A stretch of 64,000 nt of DNA from contig NZ_CP050301.1 of the NCBI RefSeq assembly GCF_014189505.1, positions 751,501 to 815,500 of the forward strand, given 5' to 3'. How positions within the stretch are numbered: position 1 is the first letter of the stretch; each line of letters opens with the position of its first letter. Made by a program: the position numbers and the translations under genes. The notes under the pieces were generated by a model that was given only the letters and a program-made list of their open reading frames with translations, made no database searches and had not been told where the DNA came from. Shown piece by piece: positions 54,420 to 64,000 of this stretch. Source of the DNA: Phyllobacterium sp. 628 (GTDB lineage: Bacteria > Pseudomonadota > Alphaproteobacteria > Rhizobiales > Rhizobiaceae).

Positions 54420-54670
54420 GCTTCGTTCTGTGCTTTGTGGAGGTCGGCGTAAATTTCAGCCATTGCATCATCGTGCGAAACGAAGTCCTCGGCATTGGTT
54501 GCTGCGAGGCCGCGCCGGATGCCTTCAACAATTTCCAGTTCCCGTTCGACATAGGCCGTAACCGCTTCGGCTGCGAGAAAAGATCTGCTGCGCCTTGTGT
54601 CATGCGCCAATCGTCCGAGCTTCTCTTTCATCTCGGAACTGATACGTATGGTCATCGTAGTGTCAGTCAT
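54416..54670 (-). CDS. parD: Ribbon-helix-helix antitoxin (ParD/CopG-like)
   Basis: An 84-residue antitoxin. The N-terminal TMTIRISSEMKEKLGRLA ribbon-helix and TRRSRSFLAAEAVTAYVERE helix bind DNA; the acidic C-terminal tail should wrap the toxin. ATG 54670 is chosen; an in-frame ATG four codons earlier is possible. A palindrome TGTGT-N8-ACACA lies 20 bp upstream and is a likely autoregulatory site. Confidence 0.88.
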   Translation of the reverse strand: MTDTTMTIRISSEMKEKLGRLAHDTRRSRSFLAAEAVTAYVERELEIVEGIRRGLAATNAEDFVSHDDAMAEIYADLHKAQNEA

Positions 54671-54689
54671 ATCAACATCCATGTTCGAA

Positions 54690-54707
54690 TGTGTACAAGT
54701 TAACACA
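54690..54707. promoter_or_regulatory. Palindrome upstream of the antitoxin gene
   Basis: TGTGTACAAGTTAACACA has perfect TGTGT/ACACA arms around 8 bp. It covers the expected promoter of the ParD/ParE operon and fits an operator for the ribbon-helix-helix protein. Confidence 0.55.
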
Positions 54708-54744
54708 ATCCAAAAAATCTGCCAATCAACTCCTGCTTGTGTGC

Positions 54745-55908
54745 TTATACGCCATACACCTGCAGCAGGCTTTTCATCCGGCCGAGCGCCAGCTCCGGTT
54801 TATCCAGCACATTGGCTTGATCGGCCAGCCGGAAAATATCCGCATAGTGCACAATGCCGCGCGCTGACTGCATGCCGGCTGGCATGGTGAAATGACTTTG
54901 ATGTCCATTGAGCCAGGCGAGGAACACCACACCCGCCTTGTAGTACTGCGTCGGCGCTTCGAATATCTTGCGGGATAGCGGCACAGTCGGTTCGATTACG
55001 TTGCGGAAAGCCTGCGTCTCGCCAGCGGCCAGCAGCGCCAGCGCCTTGGAGGCCGAGGGCGCTACCGCATCTAAAATGCCGAGCAGGGCGTGGCTGTATT
55101 TTTTACCTTCGCCTTCGATCAGTTCAGCATAGTTGAAATCATCGCCGGTAAAACACAGCACACCCTCGGGCAGGTGGTTACGCAATTCGATTTCACTGGC
55201 ATTGTCGAGCAGCGAAATCTTGATGCCCTCAACCTTGTCGCGATTGTCATCAATAATGCTGAGCACGGTTTCCAGCGCGCCGTCAAAGCTGAATGAGCCC
55301 CAGTACCCCGCAAGCTGCGGATCGAACATATCGCCAAGCCAGTGCAGCACGACCTTGTTTTGGCTCTGGCGCAATATCTCACCATAGACGCGGCGATAAT
55401 CCTCAGGAGATTTTGCCACCTTGGCCAGCGCCCGGCTTGCCATCATCACAGCCCGTCCGCCGTGAGCCTCGACAAAGCCGATCTGCGTTTCGTAGGCAGC
55501 AATGACGTCCTGCAGTGTGCGGGCGTTTTCCGGCGCCAGTTGATCGGTACCGGCACCACAGGCAAGATCCGCACCGGGGACAGTGCGCGCTTCGGCGAGC
55601 GAGCGGCGGATCAATTCCTGCGCCCCGGCCCAGTCCAGACCCATACCCCGTTGTGCGGTATCCATCGCTTCGGCGATCTTGAAACCATGCGCCCAGAGAT
55701 GATGGCGGAAGGCCATGGTTGCGTCCCAGTCAATCGCCGGAGAATTCCACGGCGCGGTGTCACGCAACGGGTCGGACACCACGTGGGCGGCGGCATAGGC
55801 GATGCGGTTGAAGACGGGCGGTGAGGCGGGGCGGGCGATAGGTTCGCCGCAAAGACGATAGGCTGAAAGGGTGCCGTTCGCATGCGGCAGATTCAGGGTA
55901 AGGGTCAT
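54745..55908 (-). CDS. DUF993 protein (dihydrodipicolinate synthase-like TIM barrel)
   Basis: A 387-residue protein of the DUF993 family, annotated in databases as dihydrodipicolinate synthase-like. Landmarks: YETQIGFVEAHGGRAVMMAS, the DKVEGIKISLLDNASEIELR stretch with the lysine expected for Schiff-base chemistry, and LPEGVLCFTGDDFNYAELIEG. Start ATG 55908 is family-like; the longest reading would cross the operator. It diverges from LacI and shares its operator, so it belongs to that regulon. A class I aldolase or lyase role on a sugar-derived keto acid is plausible, not shown. Confidence 0.85.
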   Translation of the reverse strand: MTLTLNLPHANGTLSAYRLCGEPIARPASPPVFNRIAYAAAHVVSDPLRDTAPWNSPAIDWDATMAFRHHLWAHGFKIAEAMDTAQRGMGLDWAGAQELIRRSLAEARTVPGADLACGAGTDQLAPENARTLQDVIAAYETQIGFVEAHGGRAVMMASRALAKVAKSPEDYRRVYGEILRQSQNKVVLHWLGDMFDPQLAGYWGSFSFDGALETVLSIIDDNRDKVEGIKISLLDNASEIELRNHLPEGVLCFTGDDFNYAELIEGEGKKYSHALLGILDAVAPSASKALALLAAGETQAFRNVIEPTVPLSRKIFEAPTQYYKAGVVFLAWLNGHQSHFTMPAGMQSARGIVHYADIFRLADQANVLDKPELALGRMKSLLQVYGV

Positions 55909-55942
55909 CAGATCGCTCCCGGTCGTGTGGCGAGCGTTGTAA

Positions 55943-55958
55943 TTTGGAACGTTCCAAA
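55943..55958. promoter_or_regulatory. LacI operator on the DUF993 side
   Basis: TTTGGAACGTTCCAAA is a perfect 16-bp palindrome 35 bp upstream of the DUF993 start codon. An equal core lies at 56154-56167 before lacI. Confidence 0.88.
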
Positions 55959-56144
55959 AAACAAGAGACAAAAATTATGCAGGCGAAGACGGCCAAGTGT
56001 TGCGAAAACCCGCGAAACGCCGGATCGAGGGTGGAGTGACAGTCGACAAATCAGAAAATCCCGCCTCAATTGTGGCGAAAATGTGTATTTGACTGCATTG
56101 ATGACTCTGGCCTCAACCGCTTCGGCGGACTTACATCTTCCTGC

Positions 56145-56173
56145 TTGACAAATTTGGAACGTTCCAATTATGT
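56145..56173 (+). promoter_or_regulatory. lacI promoter with operator filling the -35/-10 spacer
   Basis: TTGACA (56145-56150) and TTATGT (56168-56173) are 17 bp apart, and the palindrome TTGGAACGTTCCAA (56154-56167) lies wholly within the spacer. Repressor and RNA polymerase could not bind together. The lacI TTG start follows at 56200. Confidence 0.88.
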
Positions 56174-56199
56174 CCGTTTCCTGACTTTGGAGGAAGCCT

Positions 56200-58241
<2,042 letters not shown>

Positions 58242-58263
58242 GTTAAGAGATCGACACCCAGGA

Positions 58264-59865
58264 ATGAGCAAACACATTACTCCCGAAGAGGCAGCAAACC
58301 TCATCCCTGACGCGGCGGTCGTTTCCGTCTCGTCATCGAGCGGCCTTGGCTGCCCCGATCTGATGTTGAAAGCCATCGGTGCACGCTTTGACGCAACGGG
58401 ACATCCGCGCGACCTGACGACGCTGCATCCCATTGCTGCGGGGGACATGAGCGGTATCAAAGGTATTGACCACATTGCCAAAAAGGGCTTGCTCAAGCGT
58501 ATCCTCGGCGGCTCCTATCCCTCTGGACCGTCCACGGCCGAACCGCCGCTGATCTGGCAGATGATCGGAAATGACGAGGTTGCTGCCTACAATATTCCAT
58601 CGGGTATTCTCTTCGATATGCATCGCGAGGCAGCAGCCAAGCGGCCGGGCGTTCTAACCAAGGTTGGGCTTGATACATTCGTGGATCCGGATCGGCAGGG
58701 CTGCGCCATGAATGCCTCGGCCGCCAAGGAACCGGTTGTTCGCAAGATTGAATTTGAAGGTGAAGAATGGCTGTTCTTCAAGCCGGTCATTCCGCAGGTT
58801 GCCATCATCCGTGCCACGACGGCTGATGAACGCGGCAACCTGACCTATGAGCATGAAGGTGCCTATCTCGGTGGCTTTGATCAGGCTTTGGCTGCGCGCA
58901 ACAATGGCGGCATCGTCATTGCGCAGGTCAAGCGCATCACCAAGAGCGGTTCGCTCAAACCGCATGATGTGCGCGTTCCCGGCATTCTGGTGGATTATGT
59001 CGTGGTTGATCCCGATCAGAAGCAGACGACGCAGACGGTTTATGATCCTGCTATATCGGGGGAAATTTTCCATCCGCTCGATGATTTCGCTCTGCCGGAT
59101 TTCAGCATCCAGAAGGTTATCGCCCGCCGTGTCGCGATGGAACTTGAAGCAGGCAGCGCCGTCAATCTCGGCTTTGGCATTTCCGCCAATGTACCGCGTA
59201 TCCTGCTTGAAGAAGGACTGCACGGCGCCGTTACGTGGGTCATTGAACAGGGCCCGGTCGGTGGCATCCCGCTGTTGGATTTTGCCTTTGGTTGCGCGTC
59301 GAATGCCGAAGCTTTCGTGCCGTCGCCGCACCAGTTCACCTATTTCCAGGGTGCAGGTTTTGATGCCTCGCTTCTGTCTTTCCTCGAAATCGACAAATCA
59401 GGTTCGGTCAATGTTTCCAAGCTGAGCTTCCGTCCGCATGTGACTGCCGGTGCAGGCGGGTTTGTTGATATCACAGCCCGCGCCCGCAAGATCGTCTTCT
59501 CCGGCATGTTCAATGCCGGTGCCAAAGTGCATGTCGCGGATGGAAAATTGGTCATCGAAAAGGAAGGCAAGCTGAAGAAGCTTGTCAATGAAGTCGAACA
59601 CGTCACCTTCTCCGGCCGCCGCGCTATCCAGCAGGGACAGGACATCACCTATATCACCGAGCGCTGTGTCATGGTGCTGCGCCCGGAAGGTATTGTGCTC
59701 ACCGAGATTGCACCGGGCGTCGATCTGCAGACGCAGATTCTCGATCAGTCGGAATTCCCGCTGGTTGTCGCCCGCGATCTGAAACTCATGGCTGCCGAAC
59801 TGTTCGCCGAGGGTCCCTTTGGCCTAAAGCTGCCGCAAAAGCCGGAAAGGACGCCCCATGGCTGA
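58264..59865 (+). CDS. Fused-subunit acyl-CoA:carboxylate CoA-transferase (propionate/ketoacid type)
   Basis: A 533-residue single-chain family I CoA-transferase with both halves fused. The second half shows the catalytic glutamate E328 in TWVIEQGPVGGIPLLDFAFG followed by the SPHQFTYFQGAGFD block. It moves CoA between a short acyl-CoA and a free acid. It follows the Gfo/Idh gene by 22 bp and overlaps the hydratase gene by 8 bp, forming one operon. The pathway acid is unknown. Confidence 0.9.
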   Translation: MSKHITPEEAANLIPDAAVVSVSSSSGLGCPDLMLKAIGARFDATGHPRDLTTLHPIAAGDMSGIKGIDHIAKKGLLKRILGGSYPSGPSTAEPPLIWQMIGNDEVAAYNIPSGILFDMHREAAAKRPGVLTKVGLDTFVDPDRQGCAMNASAAKEPVVRKIEFEGEEWLFFKPVIPQVAIIRATTADERGNLTYEHEGAYLGGFDQALAARNNGGIVIAQVKRITKSGSLKPHDVRVPGILVDYVVVDPDQKQTTQTVYDPAISGEIFHPLDDFALPDFSIQKVIARRVAMELEAGSAVNLGFGISANVPRILLEEGLHGAVTWVIEQGPVGGIPLLDFAFGCASNAEAFVPSPHQFTYFQGAGFDASLLSFLEIDKSGSVNVSKLSFRPHVTAGAGGFVDITARARKIVFSGMFNAGAKVHVADGKLVIEKEGKLKKLVNEVEHVTFSGRRAIQQGQDITYITERCVMVLRPEGIVLTEIAPGVDLQTQILDQSEFPLVVARDLKLMAAELFAEGPFGLKLPQKPERTPHG

Positions 59866-60637
59866 TTCCCGCATTGATGTCAGTTTCGCCGGATCCGTCG
59901 CCACGATCACCGTATCACGTCCGGAAAAGTTGAATGCCTTCGACATCGATATGTTGAAGGAACTGTCCGCCGCATGCGACGCGGTGGAGGCCAATGCGTC
60001 TGTTCGCGTCGCCATCCTTACCGGCGCGGGCAAAGCCTTCTCGGCGGGCGGCGATATCAAGGCATGGGCGGCGATGACCCCGAATGAATTTGGCCATGCA
60101 TGGGTGCGCTTTGGTCACCGGGTTTTTGAGCGGCTGGCAACTCTGCGGGTGCCTTTGATCGCAGCACTCAACGGTCATGCACTTGGTGGCGGGCTCGAAC
60201 TTGCAGCTGCAGCGGATATCCGCATTACCGAAACGCACATTCGGATCGGCCTGCCGGAAACCGGCCTTGGCATGGTGCCGGGCTGGTCCGGGACCCAGCG
60301 TCTGGTTCGCCGGTTTGGCGCGCAGGCCGTGCGCCGTATGGCGCTCGGCGGAGAGATTTTCAGCGCAACGGAAGCGGCTGTACTCGGCATCGTCGATCAC
60401 GTGGTGGAAACCGGTGCGGCGATGACCACGGCACAGGCTTATGCGGAACGGATCGCCAAGCGCGGACCTGCAGCGGTGGAAGTGGCAAAACTGATGATTG
60501 CGTCGGCAAACGGCGAAGACAATGGCACGGCGGTCGAAGCACTCGGCTCGATCCTCGTCGCAAAAACAGCGGACCTGAAAGAAGGTGTTTCGGCCTTTGC
60601 CGAAAAGCGTGAGCCCGTGTTCAAGGGAGAATGGTAA
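59858..60637 (+). CDS. Enoyl-CoA hydratase/isomerase family protein
   Basis: A 259-residue crotonase. Oxyanion-hole segments are KAFSAGGDIKAW (about 58-69) and NGHALGGGLELAAAADIRI (about 105-123). Both catalytic glutamates of hydratases are present, in GGLELA and GLPETGLGMVPGWSG, so water addition is plausible. It overlaps the CoA-transferase by 8 bp and the dehydrogenase by one base (TAATG). Confidence 0.9.
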   Translation: MADSRIDVSFAGSVATITVSRPEKLNAFDIDMLKELSAACDAVEANASVRVAILTGAGKAFSAGGDIKAWAAMTPNEFGHAWVRFGHRVFERLATLRVPLIAALNGHALGGGLELAAAADIRITETHIRIGLPETGLGMVPGWSGTQRLVRRFGAQAVRRMALGGEIFSATEAAVLGIVDHVVETGAAMTTAQAYAERIAKRGPAAVEVAKLMIASANGEDNGTAVEALGSILVAKTADLKEGVSAFAEKREPVFKGEW

Positions 60638-62139
60638 TGACGGTTTTGATGCGGCCTCAAGCACTCGACAATTTCAAGGTCCGCGAATTTCAGATGCTGA
60701 TCGACGGCAAATGGACCAATGGCGCAGAAGGCGGTGTGATTGAGCGCAAGAGCCCCGGCCACGGCGTGGTTGTCTCGCGCTATCAGGCTGGCACCAAGGC
60801 CGATGCCGAACGCGCCATTCGGGCTGCCCGCAATGCTTTTGATAATGGCCCGTGGTCCCGTATGACCGGTGCCGAGCGCTCGAACATTCTCCTGAAAGCC
60901 GCTGACCTGATTGCAGCCCGTTCTGATGAACTCGCCTATCTCGATTGCATCGAGTCAGGCAAGCCGATCTCGCAGGCCAAGGGCGAACTCGGCGGCGCAG
61001 TCGATATCTGGCGTTATGCTGCGGCGCTGGGCCGCGATCTGCACGGCGAAAGTTACAATACGCTGGGCGACGGCACGCTGGGTGTGGTCCTGCGTGAAGC
61101 CATCGGCGTTATTGCCATCATTACCCCATGGAATTTCCCGTTCCTGATCGTCAGCCAGAAGCTGCCCTTTGCACTTGCTGCGGGCTGCACGGCTGTGGTC
61201 AAGCCATCCGAACTCACCTCGGGCTCGACACTTCTCCTGGGTGAAATCCTGATGGAAGCGGGCGTTCCCGCCGGTGTTGTCAACATTGTCGCCGGTACGG
61301 GTGCGGAAGTCGGTGCGCCGATGACCACACATCCGGATGTCGATATGGTTTCCTTCACCGGTTCGACGCTGGTGGGCAAGCTGACCATGGCCAATGCCGC
61401 GCAGACCTTGAAAAAAGTGTCGCTGGAACTCGGGGGCAAGAACCCGCAGATCGTATTTCCGGATGCCAATCTTGATGACTTCATCGATGCGGCTGTGTTT
61501 GGCGCTTACTTCAACGCAGGCGAATGCTGCAACGCCGGTTCGCGCCTGATCGTGCATCGCGATATTGCCGATGAAGTCACACGCCGCGTCGCCGAACTCT
61601 CCGCCAAGGTGAAAGTGGGCGATCCGCTCAATCCGGAAACCAAGGTGGGCGCGATCATCACGCCGGAACATCTGGCCAAGATCAATACATACGTGCGCAA
61701 TGCCGAAACGGCAGGCGCAGCCCTGTCGCATGGCGGCGCATCGCTCGATCTCGGTCTCGGGCAATATATGAGCCCCACGATCCTGTCATCCGTACAACCG
61801 GAGATGGCCGTGGCACGCGAAGAAGTGTTCGGTCCCGTACTTTCTGTGCTAACGTTCGAAACGATGGAGGAAGCGATCCGTATCGCAAATTCCATCGATT
61901 ACGGCCTGTCTGCTGGTGTGTGGAGCCGGGATTTCGATACATGCCTGACGATTGGCCGGCGGGTGCGGGCCGGGACGATCTGGATGAACACCTTCATGGA
62001 TGGAGCTTCCGAGCTGCCATTTGGTGGTTATCGCCAGTCCGGCCTTGGCCGTGAACTCGGTCGGCATGCAGTTGAAGACTATACCGAAACCAAGACTCTG
62101 AACATGCATATGGGGCGGCGTATAGGACTTTGGTTGTAG
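60637..62139 (+). CDS. NAD(P)-dependent aldehyde dehydrogenase
   Basis: A 500-residue ALDH. ITPWNFPFLIVSQKLPFALA and VKPSELTSGST mark the cofactor site, SLELGGKNP near residue 265 holds the general-base Glu, and FNAGECCNAGSR holds the catalytic Cys at 298. The start ATG 60637 overlaps the previous stop; a second ATG lies 6 bp upstream. Co-transcribed with a CoA-transferase and a hydratase, it likely oxidises an aldehyde released in the same pathway. Confidence 0.92.
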   Translation: MTVLMRPQALDNFKVREFQMLIDGKWTNGAEGGVIERKSPGHGVVVSRYQAGTKADAERAIRAARNAFDNGPWSRMTGAERSNILLKAADLIAARSDELAYLDCIESGKPISQAKGELGGAVDIWRYAAALGRDLHGESYNTLGDGTLGVVLREAIGVIAIITPWNFPFLIVSQKLPFALAAGCTAVVKPSELTSGSTLLLGEILMEAGVPAGVVNIVAGTGAEVGAPMTTHPDVDMVSFTGSTLVGKLTMANAAQTLKKVSLELGGKNPQIVFPDANLDDFIDAAVFGAYFNAGECCNAGSRLIVHRDIADEVTRRVAELSAKVKVGDPLNPETKVGAIITPEHLAKINTYVRNAETAGAALSHGGASLDLGLGQYMSPTILSSVQPEMAVAREEVFGPVLSVLTFETMEEAIRIANSIDYGLSAGVWSRDFDTCLTIGRRVRAGTIWMNTFMDGASELPFGGYRQSGLGRELGRHAVEDYTETKTLNMHMGRRIGLWL

Positions 62140-62252
62140 AATTAAATCGATTGTATTCCCCATTCTGCTTATTGTATGAATGGGTCAGGCTGAAGGATGA
62201 CTGAAGTCTAGGGTCGTGGGATTTTTTATCTTTTTTTCCTTGGGAGGATTGA

Positions 62253-63500
62253 ATGAATAAGTTGATGAATACGGTTGCCGCAACAGCCATGTTGCTCGGA
62301 ACCGCAACCATGGCGCGTGCCGCTGAAAACGTCGAAGTTCTGCATTGGTGGACATCCGGCGGTGAAGCAACAGCGCTTGAAGTCCTGAAAAAGGACCTCG
62401 AAAAGAAGGGCATCACCTGGTCCGACATGCCTGTCGCCGGTGGTGGCGGTACTGAAGCCATGACCGTGCTGCGCGCCCGCGTCACTGGTGGCAATCCTCC
62501 GACAGCCGTACAGGCGTTGGGTTTTGACATCACCGATTGGGCCAAGCAGGGCGTTCTCGCCAACCTTGATGATGTTGCATCGAAGGAAAAGTGGGCCGAC
62601 GTTATTCCCGGCGCGCTGCAGAACTTCTCCAAGTATGACGGTCACTGGATCGCTGCACCGGTCAATGTCCACTCCACCAACTGGATGTGGATCAACAAGG
62701 CCGCGCTCGACAAGGCTGGCGGCAAGGAACCCAAGAACTGGGACGAGCTGATCGCTCTTCTCGACAATTTCAAGAAGCAGGGTATCACGCCAATCGCTCA
62801 TGGTGGTCAGCCATGGCAGGACGCAACGATTTTCGATGCGGTTGTTCTGTCGCTCGGCAATGACTTCTACAAGGCAGCTTTCATCGATCTCGATCCCAAG
62901 GCTTTGGGCGGCGAGACGATGAAGGAAGCGTTTGACCGTATGACCAAGCTGCGCAGCTATGTGGATGACAACTTCTCAGGTCGCGACTGGAACCTTGCCT
63001 CCACCATGGTTATCGAAGGCAAGGCTGGCGTGCAGTTCATGGGTGACTGGGCCAAGGGCGAATTCGTCAAGGCCAAGAAGGAGCCAGGCAAGGATTTCGT
63101 TTGCATGCGCTTCCCGGGCACTCAGGGTTCTGTGACCTTCAACTCTGATCAGTTCCTGTTCTTCAAGAAGAGCGAAGCAGAGCACAAGTCACAGCTCGTC
63201 ATGGCATCTTCCATTGAAAGCCCGACATTCCAGTCTGCTTTCAACGTTGTGAAGGGTTCTGCACCGGCACGTACGGATGTTTCCGATGCAGCGTTCGATG
63301 CTTGCGGCAAGAAGGCCATCAAGGATCTTGCTGAAGCCAACAAGGCCGGCACGCTCTATGGCTCCATGGCCCATGGTTATGCGGTTCCAGCTGCCATCAA
63401 GAATGCGATCTATGACGTAGTTACCCGTGAATTCAACGGCGACCTGACATCAGACGCAGCGGTCAAGGAACTTGTTGCTGCCGTGGATGCAGCCAAGTAA
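62253..63500 (+). CDS. Sugar ABC importer substrate-binding protein (glucose/mannose GtsA-like)
   Basis: A 415-residue periplasmic binding protein. Signal peptide 1-23 (cleaved after ARA). [20 protein letters not shown] at the mature N-terminus, [20 protein letters not shown] and the GDWAKGEF block resemble glucose/mannose-type binding proteins. GGGAGGA stands 5 nt before ATG 62253. The permease gene follows after a terminator-like hairpin. Ligand could be the sugar handled by the preceding LacI-controlled genes. Confidence 0.9.
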   Translation: MNKLMNTVAATAMLLGTATMARAAENVEVLHWWTSGGEATALEVLKKDLEKKGITWSDMPVAGGGGTEAMTVLRARVTGGNPPTAVQALGFDITDWAKQGVLANLDDVASKEKWADVIPGALQNFSKYDGHWIAAPVNVHSTNWMWINKAALDKAGGKEPKNWDELIALLDNFKKQGITPIAHGGQPWQDATIFDAVVLSLGNDFYKAAFIDLDPKALGGETMKEAFDRMTKLRSYVDDNFSGRDWNLASTMVIEGKAGVQFMGDWAKGEFVKAKKEPGKDFVCMRFPGTQGSVTFNSDQFLFFKKSEAEHKSQLVMASSIESPTFQSAFNVVKGSAPARTDVSDAAFDACGKKAIKDLAEANKAGTLYGSMAHGYAVPAAIKNAIYDVVTREFNGDLTSDAAVKELVAAVDAAK

Positions 63501-63511
63501 TCCTGCTCGTT

Positions 63512-63545
63512 CTGTCCGGGGCTTTTTGCCCCGGACAGGTTTTCC
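63512..63545 (+). terminator. Strong hairpin between binding protein and permease genes
   Basis: CTGTCCGGGGC and GCCCCGGACAG make a perfect 11-bp stem with a TTTTT loop, followed by GTTTTCC. Its place 12 bp after the binding-protein stop suggests partial termination or 3' protection, giving more binding protein than permease. Confidence 0.75.
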
Positions 63546-63597
63546 GTGATTGCACACGGCAATGACAAGAATTTGAAAAATTTGAAGGGGTGAGGCT

Positions 63598-64000
63598 ATG
63601 GATACCCGCAGCCGCATACAGGACTTGATACCCAAACTTGTGTTGGGACCGAGCTTTCTGATTGTCCTGATTTTCGTTTATGGATTTATCATCTATACCG
63701 GCGTCCTGTCGTTTACTGACAGCAAGATGCTGCCATCGTTTGGCTTTGTTGGCTTTGAGAATTACCGCAAACTCTGGGCCCTGCCGCATTGGTGGGTGGC
63801 GATTACCAATCTGGGTATTTTCGCGTCCCTCTATATTATCATTTGCACCGTCATCGGTCTGGGGCTTGCCATTCTGCTGGATCAGAAGATCCGCATCGAA
63901 GGCTTCCTGCGGCCGATCTACCTCTATCCCATGGCACTGTCCTTCATCGTCACGGGCGTTGCTTGGAAATGGTTTCTCGATCCCGGCATCGGCCTTGAAA
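63598..64000 (+). CDS. Sugar ABC importer permease (MalF-like), cut by the right window edge
   Basis: The first 134 residues are seen. After MDTRSRIQDLIPKLVLGPSF come helix 1 (FLIVLIFVYGFIIYTGVL), a periplasmic loop with GFENYRKLW, and helices 2 and 3 (LYIIICTVIGLGLAILLD and LYPMALSFIVTGVAWKWFL). The GtsB-like pattern agrees with the binding protein upstream. The EAA loop lies beyond the window. Confidence 0.88.
   Translation, partial: MDTRSRIQDLIPKLVLGPSFLIVLIFVYGFIIYTGVLSFTDSKMLPSFGFVGFENYRKLWALPHWWVAITNLGIFASLYIIICTVIGLGLAILLDQKIRIEGFLRPIYLYPMALSFIVTGVAWKWFLDPGIGLE

Overview
The window looks like a chromosomal segment of an alphaproteobacterium of the order Hyphomicrobiales (Brucella/Ochrobactrum, Phyllobacterium or Rhizobium relatives). 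The pointers are moderately high GC coding DNA, a SAM-II riboswitch before metA, a tandem glycine riboswitch, a rhizobial-type glycerol ABC operon (glpR / glpD-glpSTPQ..UV), DUF992, and RIME-like GC-rich palindromes between genes. No rRNA, tRNA, CRISPR array, phage or insertion sequence was recognised. The species cannot be named from the sequence alone.

Layout. 1-7.6 kb: a long-chain acyl-CoA synthetase running off the left edge, with a long Ala/Lys/Pro-rich N-terminal extension and an apparent frameshift in a C6 tract; a CPA1 Na+/H+ antiporter; ilvD; a stand-alone Lrp/AsnC effector-domain protein; and a tandem glycine riboswitch ahead of a dadA-like oxidase. 7.6-8.3 kb: a small DUF4160 / DUF2442-HTH gene pair whose promoter is built around two 22-bp direct repeats. 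8.6-15.2 kb: tamA-tamB. 15.4-29 kb: an MFS acid transporter and a large acid-sugar locus. This locus holds an aldonate dehydratase, an SDR and a FAH-type hydrolase, a complete ABC importer, a second SDR, a DenD-like dehydrogenase, a LacI regulator with two operators, and a class II aldolase.

29-38 kb is a mosaic of short accessory operons: AraC/EamA/B3-4, a FAD oxidoreductase, DUF5680, a flavin reductase, DUF523, a LysR-SDR divergent pair, GNAT, DUF992 and a DoxX-like protein. 38.3-48.4 kb is the glycerol locus: glpR, 0.9 kb of degenerate repeats, then glpD, two ABC ATPases with complementary degenerate motifs, two permeases, two extra overlapping small ORFs, the DUF2160 protein and the binding protein, closed by a strong terminator. 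48.5-54.7 kb holds an alpha/beta hydrolase, a VOC protein, a Sel1-repeat protein, metA (a homoserine acetyltransferase by its E111 residue) under a SAM-II riboswitch, a coupled unknown protein/lipoprotein pair, a GST and a ParE-type toxin with a ribbon-helix-helix antitoxin.

54.7-64 kb is a second LacI-controlled catabolic island. A DUF993 protein diverges from lacI, a Gfo/Idh oxidoreductase, a CoA-transferase, an enoyl-CoA hydratase and an aldehyde dehydrogenase, followed by a sugar ABC importer that runs off the right edge. The LacI operator TTGGAACGTTCCAA occurs on both sides of the divergent region, once exactly between the -35 and -10 boxes.
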